DNA of 11,298 nt from Thermohalobaculum sp039185235 (lineage in GTDB: Bacteria; Pseudomonadota; Alphaproteobacteria; Rhodobacterales; Rhodobacteraceae): the NCBI GenBank assembly GCA_039185235.1, contig JBCDAS010000126.1, positions 1-11,298 on the forward strand. Reading direction: 5' to 3'. Numbering within the stretch: the first letter of the stretch is position 1; the number at the start of each line of letters is the position of its first letter. Shown here piece by piece: positions 1 through 6,416 of this stretch. The position numbers were made by a program, and so were the translations under genes. The notes under the pieces were generated by a model, which saw nothing but the letters and a program-made list of their open reading frames with translations, was not told the origin of the DNA and ran no database searches.

Positions 1-122
1 GCATGGCCACCGAACTTCACGACGATGGTCTTTCCGTCATAGCGCTGCAGGTAGGGCAGCGCCTCGGACAGCGTGCGGGCAGTGGCTAGCCAGTCGCGAT
101 TCATCGCCTTTTGGATCTCCAT
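1..122 (-). CDS. argB: Acetylglutamate kinase, N-terminal 40 residues (gene runs off the left edge)
   Basis: The first 40 codons of acetylglutamate kinase, which phosphorylates N-acetyl-L-glutamate with ATP in the second step of arginine biosynthesis in the cytosol. The visible translation contains MNRDWLATARTLSEALPYLQ followed by RYDGKTIVVKFGGHA. The segment VVKFGGHA is the start of the amino acid kinase fold and carries the first Gly-rich phosphate-binding loop (K-F-G-G). I chose the ATG at 122-120 because it is preceded by a GGGGGA Shine-Dalgarno-like stretch; an ATG 5 bp further upstream is out of frame. An internal Met at codon 7 is an alternative start. In many Rhodobacterales argB follows engB closely; here about 560 bp and a small gene separate them. 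The start region lies in a strong inverted repeat, described separately. The C-terminus and the arginine-feedback region cannot be seen. Confidence 0.93.
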   Translation of the reverse strand, partial: MEIQKAMNRDWLATARTLSEALPYLQRYDGKTIVVKFGGH

Positions 123-178
123 GACATCCCCCGTTCTGGGCTCATTTAGCAGGCGCCTCATTGAACGGGGGCTGTCAT
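121..178 (-). promoter_or_regulatory. Large inverted repeat over the argB ribosome-binding site and start codon
   Basis: ATGACAtCCCCCGTTC (121-136) pairs with GAACGGGGGcTGTCAT (163-178): 15 of 16 positions match, with one mismatch at 127/172. The 26-bp loop contains the palindrome AGGCGCCT (151-158). In an mRNA read on the minus strand, the 3' arm holds the argB Shine-Dalgarno (GGGGGA) and two bases of the AUG, so the folded form would hide the initiation site. The 5' arm also contains a 6-codon frame (MTAPVQ, stop). It could be a translational switch for argB, a DNA operator, or a barrier protecting a transcript end. There is no U-tract, so it is not a typical terminator. The repeat is seen directly; the role is inferred. 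Confidence 0.6.
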
Positions 179-210
179 AGCGCGGTTTCCGGTTCGGAAC
201 TAGGCCTTGA

Positions 211-441
211 TCAATTGGTTGTCTTTTGAGTGCGAGCCTCGGCATTTTCGCTGTCTGCTGAACCAAAGAGGGATGAGAAGAAACCGGTGGAGGTTTCTGA
301 TTTGCCTGCTTTGGCCCGGGACTCGGCCAGTTCGGCACGAAGTCTTTCGCGTTGCTCCGATCCGCCATTGCCTTTGGCGATGGCTTCGGCGGCGCCGAAT
401 GTGAGGGTTGCGAGTGTTATGGCGGTCAGTAATTTTTGCAT
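211..441 (-). CDS. Small exported hypothetical protein (76 aa)
   Basis: I do not recognise the family. The N-terminus (MQKLLTAITLATLTFGAAEA) is a good Sec signal peptide: a Lys, a hydrophobic stretch at residues 4-18, and an A-I-A signal peptidase site ending near residue 22. The mature product would be about 54 residues. It has a highly charged Arg/Glu stretch (residues 29-44) likely to be helical, a short hydrophobic FFSSLFG (54-60), and a polar tail. A clear Shine-Dalgarno, AGGAG, lies 8 bp before the ATG, which supports a real gene despite its size. It has no Cys, so it is not a lipoprotein. It sits between engB and argB on the same strand, separated from engB by 244 bp with strong hairpins, so it is probably transcribed separately. 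The likely destination is the periplasm. Confidence 0.66.
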   Translation of the reverse strand: MQKLLTAITLATLTFGAAEAIAKGNGGSEQRERLRAELAESRAKAGKSETSTGFFSSLFGSADSENAEARTQKTTN

Positions 442-605
442 TAGTCAGATCTCCTGGGCTTGGGCCCGTTCCTTCGTCTTCGACGTCAAAGGATTCGGCC
501 AACAGAAGAGATCTGGGAGGTGGACGGTCACGAAACCATGGTCGCATTGGCAACTGATCGTGAGGGTGGCGTGAGCAGCATCGCCTCTGCGCAGTGGCCC
601 TGCGC

Positions 606-681
606 GCTGGGGCGCGCTAACGGAGGGCAAGCCCTCCGCGCTCCGGACGTTATCCGGAGCCAGGGCCACCAGCGCCCCGCA
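606..681 (-). terminator. Nested double-hairpin element after engB, possible factor-dependent terminator or repeat element
   Basis: Two adjacent perfect hairpins are visible. CGGAGGGC (621-628) pairs with GCCCTCCG (631-638), and GCTCCGGA (640-647) pairs with TCCGGAGC (653-660) around the loop CGTTA. An outer pair, GGGGCGC (609-615) with GCGCCCC (672-678), encloses both, giving a possible three-way junction. It begins 5 bp after the engB stop codon, where transcription of the yidC-MOSC-engB operon should end. There is no run of U on either strand, so an intrinsic terminator is not supported. RNA 3'-end protection or an interspersed palindromic repeat fits as well. Confidence 0.5.
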
Positions 682-685
682 CAGA

Positions 686-1339
686 TTACCGCGCGAAGAG
701 GCCCGCGATGACGGCGCGCAGCGGAGCGATACCGGCCTTGGTCTCCGACGATGTCGTCAAAATCTCGGGATAGGCCGTTGGGTGGCGAGCCAGATCTTCC
801 CTGACTTGGCTTAGGGTCTTTGTGAGTACGCCAGATTTTGGTTTGTCAGTTTTGGTCAGAACAGCCTGGAAACTCACAGCCGCCTTGTCGAGCAGGTCCA
901 TGATTTCGTGGTCGACAGGTTTCACCCCGTGGCGGCTGTCGATCAGAACAAAGGCGCGGGCGAGCGTCACGCGCCCTGCCAGATAGCTTTTCAGCAAACG
1001 CTGCCACTGATCGACCTTGGCCACTGGCGCTTCAGCAAATCCATAGCCGGGCAGATCGACCAGATAGCCGGATGGACCCAGGGCGAAATAGTTGATCTCC
1101 TGAGTTCGGCCGGGCGTGTTGGAGGCCCGTGCAAGACCTTTGCGGTTGGTGAGCGCGTTGAGCAGCGAGCTTTTGCCGACATTCGAGCGCCCGGCAACGC
1201 AGATCTCTGGCCGGTCCGCAGCAGGCAGGCCGTCCATCGCCACAACCCCTTTCACAAAGTCGCAAGGCCCGGCGAAGAGGAGCCGACCTTGTTCGACCTC
1301 TTCGGGCGACTGCTCTGGATCGATCGTGAATGGGATCAT
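686..1339 (-). CDS. engB: Ribosome biogenesis GTP-binding protein EngB/YihA
   Basis: A 217-residue TRAFAC-class GTPase, the normal size for the alphaproteobacterial family, needed for late assembly of the large ribosomal subunit and probably normal cell division. The G motifs appear in order: G1 P-loop GRSNVGKSS (50-58), G2 within NTPGRTQ (74-80), G3 DLPGYG (95-100), G4 TKTD (162-165) and G5 in TTSSET (195-200). All catalytic and nucleotide-binding positions look intact. The start codon overlaps the stop of the upstream MOSC gene (shared TCAT on the plus strand at 1336-1339, ATGA in the coding sense). No strong Shine-Dalgarno precedes it, so translation is probably coupled to the MOSC gene. 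The gene is the last of the yidC-MOSC-engB operon. Confidence 0.97.
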   Translation of the reverse strand: MIPFTIDPEQSPEEVEQGRLLFAGPCDFVKGVVAMDGLPAADRPEICVAGRSNVGKSSLLNALTNRKGLARASNTPGRTQEINYFALGPSGYLVDLPGYGFAEAPVAKVDQWQRLLKSYLAGRVTLARAFVLIDSRHGVKPVDHEIMDLLDKAAVSFQAVLTKTDKPKSGVLTKTLSQVREDLARHPTAYPEILTTSSETKAGIAPLRAVIAGLFAR

Positions 1340-2091
1340 GCGGCAGGTGAGACCGGATCGCCTACCCGAAGCGTCCCCCCCTCGATCACTTGGGCATAGA
1401 CGCCGAAATCCATGTGGTCCCAGCGCTCCTCCAAAAGGCGCGGCAGGTCGATGTCCCGCCGCCCTGTCGCCGGGTTCGCCGTGGTGGCGTTACAGCGTAG
1501 GATTCGATCCGTGACTTTGATGCGGACTGGGCCGAGTTGGATCTCTTTGTCGAGCCAGTCGAACTCCTCCCAAGGCGCGAGGCCGTCGATCCAGATATTG
1601 CCACGAAAGCGGCGTGGTGAGAGGGACTGCCCGCTGGCATCCTCCAACACTGCGAGAGTCCGGGTCGAGTTGATCGCAAGATGCGTGTCCGGGAAGTCGG
1701 TGAGCCCACTTTCGGGCAGGCGAGCCATGCGATAAGGGCCTGGGCGCATGTCACCCGCCAGTGGCTCGAGCCAATCGCAAAGACGGTGGCCTTCGGTCTC
1801 GGGGTTCAGGGTAATCGGCTCGGCATTGGGATGCTTGAGCGTCAGAGCACCGCTTCTCTCATCGTACTGCATCTCGATCTGGGCAAGGCTGGGGACAAAC
1901 GTCTGGGTTACGAAGTTCCTCGAGCGCACCCATTCGGGCTGTTCTGTGTCGAACGCGCTCGCCCCATGACAAACCGCCCAAACGCGGTCCCAGGGCATGT
2001 GTTTGCCAGCGGTAAGTACAACCTCCTCCAACCGCTCCTCGCCAAGGCTCTTCACCGGGTGGCGGCAGAGAAAGGCGACGCTAGCGGTCAC
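1336..2091 (-). CDS. MOSC domain protein (MOSC N-terminal beta-barrel plus MOSC domain)
   Basis: A 251-residue protein of the MOSC superfamily, related to the molybdenum cofactor sulfurase C-terminal domain, YcbX and mARC. The N-terminal beta-barrel part begins with FLCRHPVKSLGEE (8-20), the usual opening of this family. The MOSC core includes SPRRFRGNIWIDG (158-170), LAPWEEFDW (171-179) and RCNATTANPATGRRD (199-213), where Cys200 is the conserved cysteine expected to ligate molybdenum or carry sulfur. The family is thought to act in sulfur transfer or molybdopterin-dependent reduction of N-hydroxylated compounds; the substrate here is unknown. The start is GTG at 2091-2089, overlapping the yidC stop by 4 bp. 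The end of yidC supplies a strong Shine-Dalgarno (GGGGGAGG). Unlike YcbX, no C-terminal ferredoxin domain is present. Confidence 0.9.
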   Translation of the reverse strand: MTASVAFLCRHPVKSLGEERLEEVVLTAGKHMPWDRVWAVCHGASAFDTEQPEWVRSRNFVTQTFVPSLAQIEMQYDERSGALTLKHPNAEPITLNPETEGHRLCDWLEPLAGDMRPGPYRMARLPESGLTDFPDTHLAINSTRTLAVLEDASGQSLSPRRFRGNIWIDGLAPWEEFDWLDKEIQLGPVRIKVTDRILRCNATTANPATGRRDIDLPRLLEERWDHMDFGVYAQVIEGGTLRVGDPVSPAA

Positions 2092-3920
2092 TTCTTACCT
2101 CCCCCATCCGCTGTCTTTCGCTTTTTGAAGCTCGCAGCAACATTGCCGAAGAAATCGACATTTACACCCTGACTTCGCATGATCGCGTATTGCTGGATGA
2201 AGGTGATTGTGTTGTTCGCGACCCAGTAGATCACCAATCCGCTGGAGAATGTGCCCAACATGAACATGAAGACCCAGGGCATCCAGGCAAAGACCATGGC
2301 CTGGGTTGGGTCGGTCGGTGCGGGGTTCAGCTTTTGCTGCATCCACATGGTGATGCCCATCAGGATCGGATAGATCCCGATCGAGAAGAGCCCCAACAGC
2401 CCCACGCCTGGCTCCGGCACATCATAGGGCAGCGCGCCGAAGAGGTTCATCCACGAGCTCGGATCCGGCGCTGAAAGATCCTTGATCCAGCCGATGAAGG
2501 GCGCATGGCGCATCTCGATCGCGACGAAGAAAACCTTGTAGAGCGAGAAGAAGATCGGGATCTGCAGCAGGATCGGCAAACAGCCAGCGGCGGGGTTCAC
2601 CTTCTCCTTCTTGTAGAGCTCCATCATCTCGACTTGCATCTTTTGCTTGTCGTCGCCGACGCGCTCTTTGATCTTCTCCATTTCGGGTTGAAGCTGCTTC
2701 ATCCGGCTCATCGCCACATAGGATTTGTAGGCGAGCGGGAGGAGCACTGCTTTGACAAGGAAGGTCAGGCCGATGATTGCCCAGCCCATATTCCCGATGA
2801 TCCCGTTGACCCAAAGCAGCAGGCGGAAGAGCGGTTTTGTGAGAAAGTAGAACCAACCCCAATCGATCGCCATGTGGAAGTCGACGATGCCTTTGCTCGT
2901 TTCGTATTCGTCGAGGGTCACGTACTCCTTCGCGCCGGCGAAATACATGGTTTCGATGCTCGCACTCGCCCCAGCATCGACTGTGACCAGCGGGAGACGC
3001 ATCTCGGCGCGGTATTCGACCCGCCGGGTCGTGTTGCCGGGAATGTATTTGTAGACGGAGTCAAATGAGGTGCCTGGTGTTGGGATGAGCGCGGTCAACC
3101 AATACTTGTCGGTCAGTCCAACCCAGCCGTTGTTCTGTACTGCAATCGCCTCGGCATTGCCGCCCTCCAGCGCATTGGCAGGAAGGTCTTCGAAACTCGA
3201 GTAGGTGTGCAAGATCAGCTCGTCATCAACCTTGCCGACGGCACCTTCATGCAGGATCCAGAGTTGTTGCAGATCGGGAAGATCGCGCCTGGCAACATAG
3301 CCGTAAGGTGCGAGTGTAACCGGCTCACCTGTTGTGTTCTCCAACGACTGGGTCACGGTGAACATGTATTTGTCATCAATGCCATAGGTGCGGCGGAAGA
3401 TCAGGCCGGTGTCGTTCTCCCATTTCAAAGTAATGTCTGATCCAGGGCTGAGAACCGTCCCGCTCTCCAACTCCCATTCCGTGTTGGGGTTGGGCAGTTT
3501 GCCGGTGTTTCCGTCGGCGGTTCTCAGCCAGCCATAAGTGGCGTAATAGGGGTGTGGTCCACCAGTTGGATTGAGCAAGGTGACCGTGTCTGACCCGGGG
3601 TCGAGGGTCTCGCGATAATCAGACAGGTGGAGGTCATCCAATCTGCCGCCTTTGAGCGATATTGAGCCCCAAACCGACGCGTTCTCGACCTTGATGCGTT
3701 CATTCTGGGCAAGTGCACCGTCGCGATCAAGCGCGAGCGCGGGCTGATCATCCGGCAAGTTAAGCTGCACCGAAGGGTCACCGCCCGTTGCGGTTGAGCC
3801 AGTCTGCTGAACCGTTGTAGGCTCAGGTGGTGGTGGTGCAAAGAACAATTGCCACGCGAAGATAACCGCCATCGACAAGGCGATGGCCATGATCATGTTC
3901 CGGGTATCTTCAGAGTTCAT
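2088..3920 (-). CDS. yidC: Membrane protein insertase YidC (Oxa1 family)
   Basis: Inner-membrane insertase of the Oxa1/YidC/Alb3 family, which inserts and folds membrane proteins alone or with SecYEG. Using the ATG at 3920 it has 610 residues, normal for Gram-negative YidC. The layout is an N-terminal membrane anchor (about 9-29), a Pro/Thr-rich linker, a large periplasmic beta-supersandwich domain (about 60-345), and the conserved five-helix insertase region (about 350-582). The latter includes MSRMKQLQPEMEKIKERVGD, KKEKVNPAAGCLPILLQIPI, and PSGL-like FSSGLVIYW. The tail is basic. The hydrophilic-groove Arg of E. coli YidC (Arg366) corresponds to Lys390 here, in FLVKAVLLPL. I prefer ATG at 3920 over the in-frame TTG at 3923 because GGAG lies 6 bp upstream of the ATG. 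The rnpA and rpmH genes often found upstream are absent. Confidence 0.97.
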   Translation of the reverse strand: MNSEDTRNMIMAIALSMAVIFAWQLFFAPPPPEPTTVQQTGSTATGGDPSVQLNLPDDQPALALDRDGALAQNERIKVENASVWGSISLKGGRLDDLHLSDYRETLDPGSDTVTLLNPTGGPHPYYATYGWLRTADGNTGKLPNPNTEWELESGTVLSPGSDITLKWENDTGLIFRRTYGIDDKYMFTVTQSLENTTGEPVTLAPYGYVARRDLPDLQQLWILHEGAVGKVDDELILHTYSSFEDLPANALEGGNAEAIAVQNNGWVGLTDKYWLTALIPTPGTSFDSVYKYIPGNTTRRVEYRAEMRLPLVTVDAGASASIETMYFAGAKEYVTLDEYETSKGIVDFHMAIDWGWFYFLTKPLFRLLLWVNGIIGNMGWAIIGLTFLVKAVLLPLAYKSYVAMSRMKQLQPEMEKIKERVGDDKQKMQVEMMELYKKEKVNPAAGCLPILLQIPIFFSLYKVFFVAIEMRHAPFIGWIKDLSAPDPSSWMNLFGALPYDVPEPGVGLLGLFSIGIYPILMGITMWMQQKLNPAPTDPTQAMVFAWMPWVFMFMLGTFSSGLVIYWVANNTITFIQQYAIMRSQGVNVDFFGNVAASFKKRKTADGGGKK

Positions 3921-4000
3921 CAACTGCTCCGCTCAAGCTCAACGACGGGGTTGAACCGGGTAAGCGGGCTCAGGTCAAGGAGTTTCCGCCAGAAGCGGCG

Positions 4001-6187
4001 TTAAGCTTCGAGGTCGAGTTTGCAGCCTGTGGTCCTGAGAATGGTTTCCAGATCCGAAAACGGCATCGGCCGGGCGAGGCCAAAGCCTTGCACTGTGTCG
4101 CACCCCATCTCGCGGAGGTAGGAGATATGGCGCATCGTCTCCACCCCCTCGGCAGTCACGCCGATCCCAAGTGAGCGACCAATATTCACGATTGCGGCAA
4201 GGAGCTTGCGCCGGGATTCGTCATCCGCAATCGGGATCACAAGCTGCCGGTCGATCTTCATACGCTTTGGTTTGACCCGCGTTAGGCCCACAATCGAGGC
4301 ACGGCCACTGCCAAAGTCATCGATCTCGATATCGATCCCACGCTCTTGGAGCTGATCTATCGTCCAATCGTAGTCGTCGTTTTGGTCATCGAGAAAGATC
4401 GTCTCTAGCAGCTCGAACGACACTTTGAGGCCCCGTGTTTCGAGCCGATCAATCGACTCCAAAAGGTTCGGGTCGCTCAGACGCTTGAGGCTAATGTTCA
4501 CGCTCAGCCGGGGGGGATCAATGCCGCCATCGGCAAGACCTCGCATATCAGCAACGGCTTTTTCGAACATTTGACTATCGATGTCGCTTAGAACGTTCAT
4601 TTCTTCGGCGATATCAAGAAACACGTTTGGGGCAAGCACCCCTCGGTTTGGATGTTGCCATCGCGCCAGTGCTTCAACGCCGACGATCTCGAGCGTTTCT
4701 GCATCGAACTGTGGTTGATAGACGGGGAAGAACGCGCCGTTCTCAAGCCCGTCTAGAATATCGTCCGCAGTGCGCTTTTTCTCTTCGATCTCGCGGGTGA
4801 TCTCTCGCGAGAAAACCTGGAGCTGGCCGCGTCCATGCTGTTGCGCTCGGTTCAACGCCACATCTGCGTCGAGCAGAAGTTCTGTCGCGCTTTTCGTCTC
4901 GTCGCGTTCAAACGCGATGCCAACGCATGCGCTGATCCTGCAAAGCCGCTCTTGATATGAGATGGGTTGGGAGATTGCACGTATGATCTTGTCCCCAAGG
5001 TCTCTGTCAGGTCGATCTTGCCGATATGCCTCGCGGACAAGGACAAACTCGTCCCCTCCCAACCTGGCGAGGCGAGCACCGTCATTGACGAATGGAAGAA
5101 GAGCTTCGACGACTTGGCAGAGGACATGGTCGCCGGCGCTGTAGCCCATCGTGTCATTGATCTGTTTGAAGCTATCAAGGTTGATCAAGATCACCATCAG
5201 CCGTGTCTCTCGCTTGATGGCGAGGCGTTCTGTCAGATGTTGCTCCAAGCCCCGATTGTTCATTAGCCCGGTCAAGTCATCGGTCAGCGCTTTGCGCTCA
5301 ACGGCCGCATTCGTCGCCTCCAAGAGGGCGGTTGAGCGTTCGAGCTCCTGCTGATGCTGCTTGATTTCGGTGACATCGATGCGTAGGCCAACGCGTTCGC
5401 CATTTGGCAGCCTGCGGTCGTTGCGCTGGAGCCATCGCCCATCGCTCAGCTGCACAAGATAGCTGGCCTGGCCATCGGTGCGGTGGCTCTCGAGAATGCC
5501 CTCGCTCCAGTCTTTGGGGTCCTGACCGTCGATCTTCCACAGCCCCGTCTCAATCCCGCGACGAGTGATCTCTTCGAATGTGATCCCTGGAGAGATTTCG
5601 TCGCGAAACGTGTCGTGCATGGACAGGAAGGCCTCATTCGCGATCACCAAACGATCGTCCTTGTCATAGAGCACGAAACCATCGGGGAGCGTCTCAAGCG
5701 CATGCCAGAACCTGGTCTTCGCAATTTCGGCTGCTTGGAGGGCCTCGGTCAGATCCGTCTTGAGGGCGGTTTGACTAGCAAGGACTTCCTTTGCAGCGAC
5801 CTCCCGGGCGCGGAGATCTGTAATATCTCGTTGGAAGAAGACCCAGAAGGCGATCTGACCTTTCTCATCCTTAGCCGCGTGGACATCAAGCTCGACCCAG
5901 ATGGATGTCCCGTCCTTGCGATAACTCAAGAGTTCTGCCCGCACTTGCCTTTTTGCAGAGAGCTCCTGCGAGATGTGGTGCCGCGTCTCTTGAGAGGTTC
6001 CCGCACCGTAAAGGATGCTGGGTGCTTGCCCAACAATATCTAACAGCGAGTATCCAGTAAGTGTGCAAAACGCGTCATTACACCAGAGAATGTGATCTTG
6101 CTCTGTGCCCGTTTTCAGCGCGTCAGTAATGAATACGGCGTCCCGTGTGAATTCCCCGAGTTTGGAAACCAGCGTATCGATTTTCAT
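4001..6187 (-). CDS. PAS-PAS-GGDEF-EAL cyclic-di-GMP signalling protein
   Basis: A 728-residue cytosolic sensor with no membrane segment. Order: PAS 1 (about 14-125), a short helical linker, PAS 2 (about 158-275), a coiled-coil-like linker (275-300), GGDEF (about 301-465) and EAL (about 480-720). The cyclase signature RLGGDEF (375-381) is intact, but NLDSF (336-340) has Asn where the first metal-binding Asp is expected, and no RxxD inhibitory site precedes GGDEF. The EAL side keeps EALARW (505-510), VNIS (563-566), FELLE (591-595), IDDFGSG (622-628), MKID (643-646), AEGVET (679-684) and QGFGLARP (700-707), so phosphodiesterase activity is likely. PAS 1 lacks the LOV photoactive Cys (GQAPSILYG at 53-61), so it should bind another ligand. 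Only 80 bp separate it from yidC, so read-through is possible. The Shine-Dalgarno is weak. Confidence 0.93.
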   Translation of the reverse strand: MKIDTLVSKLGEFTRDAVFITDALKTGTEQDHILWCNDAFCTLTGYSLLDIVGQAPSILYGAGTSQETRHHISQELSAKRQVRAELLSYRKDGTSIWVELDVHAAKDEKGQIAFWVFFQRDITDLRAREVAAKEVLASQTALKTDLTEALQAAEIAKTRFWHALETLPDGFVLYDKDDRLVIANEAFLSMHDTFRDEISPGITFEEITRRGIETGLWKIDGQDPKDWSEGILESHRTDGQASYLVQLSDGRWLQRNDRRLPNGERVGLRIDVTEIKQHQQELERSTALLEATNAAVERKALTDDLTGLMNNRGLEQHLTERLAIKRETRLMVILINLDSFKQINDTMGYSAGDHVLCQVVEALLPFVNDGARLARLGGDEFVLVREAYRQDRPDRDLGDKIIRAISQPISYQERLCRISACVGIAFERDETKSATELLLDADVALNRAQQHGRGQLQVFSREITREIEEKKRTADDILDGLENGAFFPVYQPQFDAETLEIVGVEALARWQHPNRGVLAPNVFLDIAEEMNVLSDIDSQMFEKAVADMRGLADGGIDPPRLSVNISLKRLSDPNLLESIDRLETRGLKVSFELLETIFLDDQNDDYDWTIDQLQERGIDIEIDDFGSGRASIVGLTRVKPKRMKIDRQLVIPIADDESRRKLLAAIVNIGRSLGIGVTAEGVETMRHISYLREMGCDTVQGFGLARPMPFSDLETILRTTGCKLDLEA

Positions 6188-6299
6188 GGCGTCGATAGGT
6201 CCTCGGCGCTTGATTTCCGTAATCGATGAGCGGTGATCGCGGCGGTGCGTCGGCCGAGATCTGCCCTAAGGTCGAAGCTCTAAAGAGAAATTGTTAAGC

Positions 6300-6330
6300 A
6301 ACTGATAGCGCGGTCGTATCAAACTGATAG
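6300..6330. repeat. Two direct repeats AACTGATAG, 22 bp apart, in the divergent intergenic region
   Basis: AACTGATAG occurs at 6300-6308 and again at 6322-6330, a spacing of two helical turns that puts both copies on the same face of the DNA. They lie about 115 bp upstream of the PAS-GGDEF-EAL start codon and about 70 bp upstream of the BKACE start, between divergently transcribed genes. Paired half-sites like this are typical of regulator binding. No regulator gene is next to them. The rest of the region 6188-6400 holds the leader frame listed below and no promoter I can call with confidence. Confidence 0.4.
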
Positions 6331-6374
6331 GATCGCCACGTGCATCCCAGGACCAGCTGTGGCAAGGAGGCGGG

Positions 6375-6416
6375 GTGTCTATTCAGCCTGAGAGTCCGCG
6401 ATGCCTAAATCTGTGA
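6375..6416 (+). CDS. Putative 13-codon leader peptide overlapping the BKACE start
   Basis: A perfect Shine-Dalgarno, AAGGAGG (6364-6370), is followed 4 bp later by a GTG that opens a 13-codon frame (MSIQPESPRCLNL). Its TGA lies at 6414-6416, 14 bp after the first base of the BKACE start. The BKACE ATG itself has only a weak GAGAG nearby, and no in-frame upstream start is available because a TGA occurs at 6389-6391. Ribosomes loading at the strong site and ending inside the next gene would favour re-initiation at 6401. The peptide is probably not functional in itself. The frame and the spacing are seen; use by the ribosome is inferred. Confidence 0.35.
   Translation: MSIQPESPRCLNL

Noticed and set aside
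445..669. 74-codon minus-strand frame between engB and the small exported protein
   Set aside because: It runs through the double hairpin, has no clear Shine-Dalgarno, and its composition looks like a random high-GC frame.
207..711. Plus-strand frames opposite the small exported protein and the engB downstream region
   Set aside because: They are antisense to a gene with signal peptide and ribosome-binding site and show no family features.
2505..3068. 187-codon plus-strand frame opposite yidC
   Set aside because: It is antisense to well-conserved yidC sequence, with His/Leu/Asp-rich translation typical of a shadow frame.
3921..3923. TTG start for yidC, one codon upstream of the ATG
   Set aside because: The GGAG Shine-Dalgarno is 6 bp from the ATG but only 3 bp from the TTG.
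3939..3998. Small stem-loops between the c-di-GMP gene and yidC as a terminator
   Set aside because: Stems are only 4-5 bp and no U-tract follows.
5483..6043. 186-codon plus-strand frame opposite the PAS region
   Set aside because: It is antisense to recognisable PAS domains and has no independent evidence.
5990..6150. Blue-light LOV domain in the first PAS
   Set aside because: The GxNCRFLQ motif with its photoactive Cys reads GQAPSILYG here.
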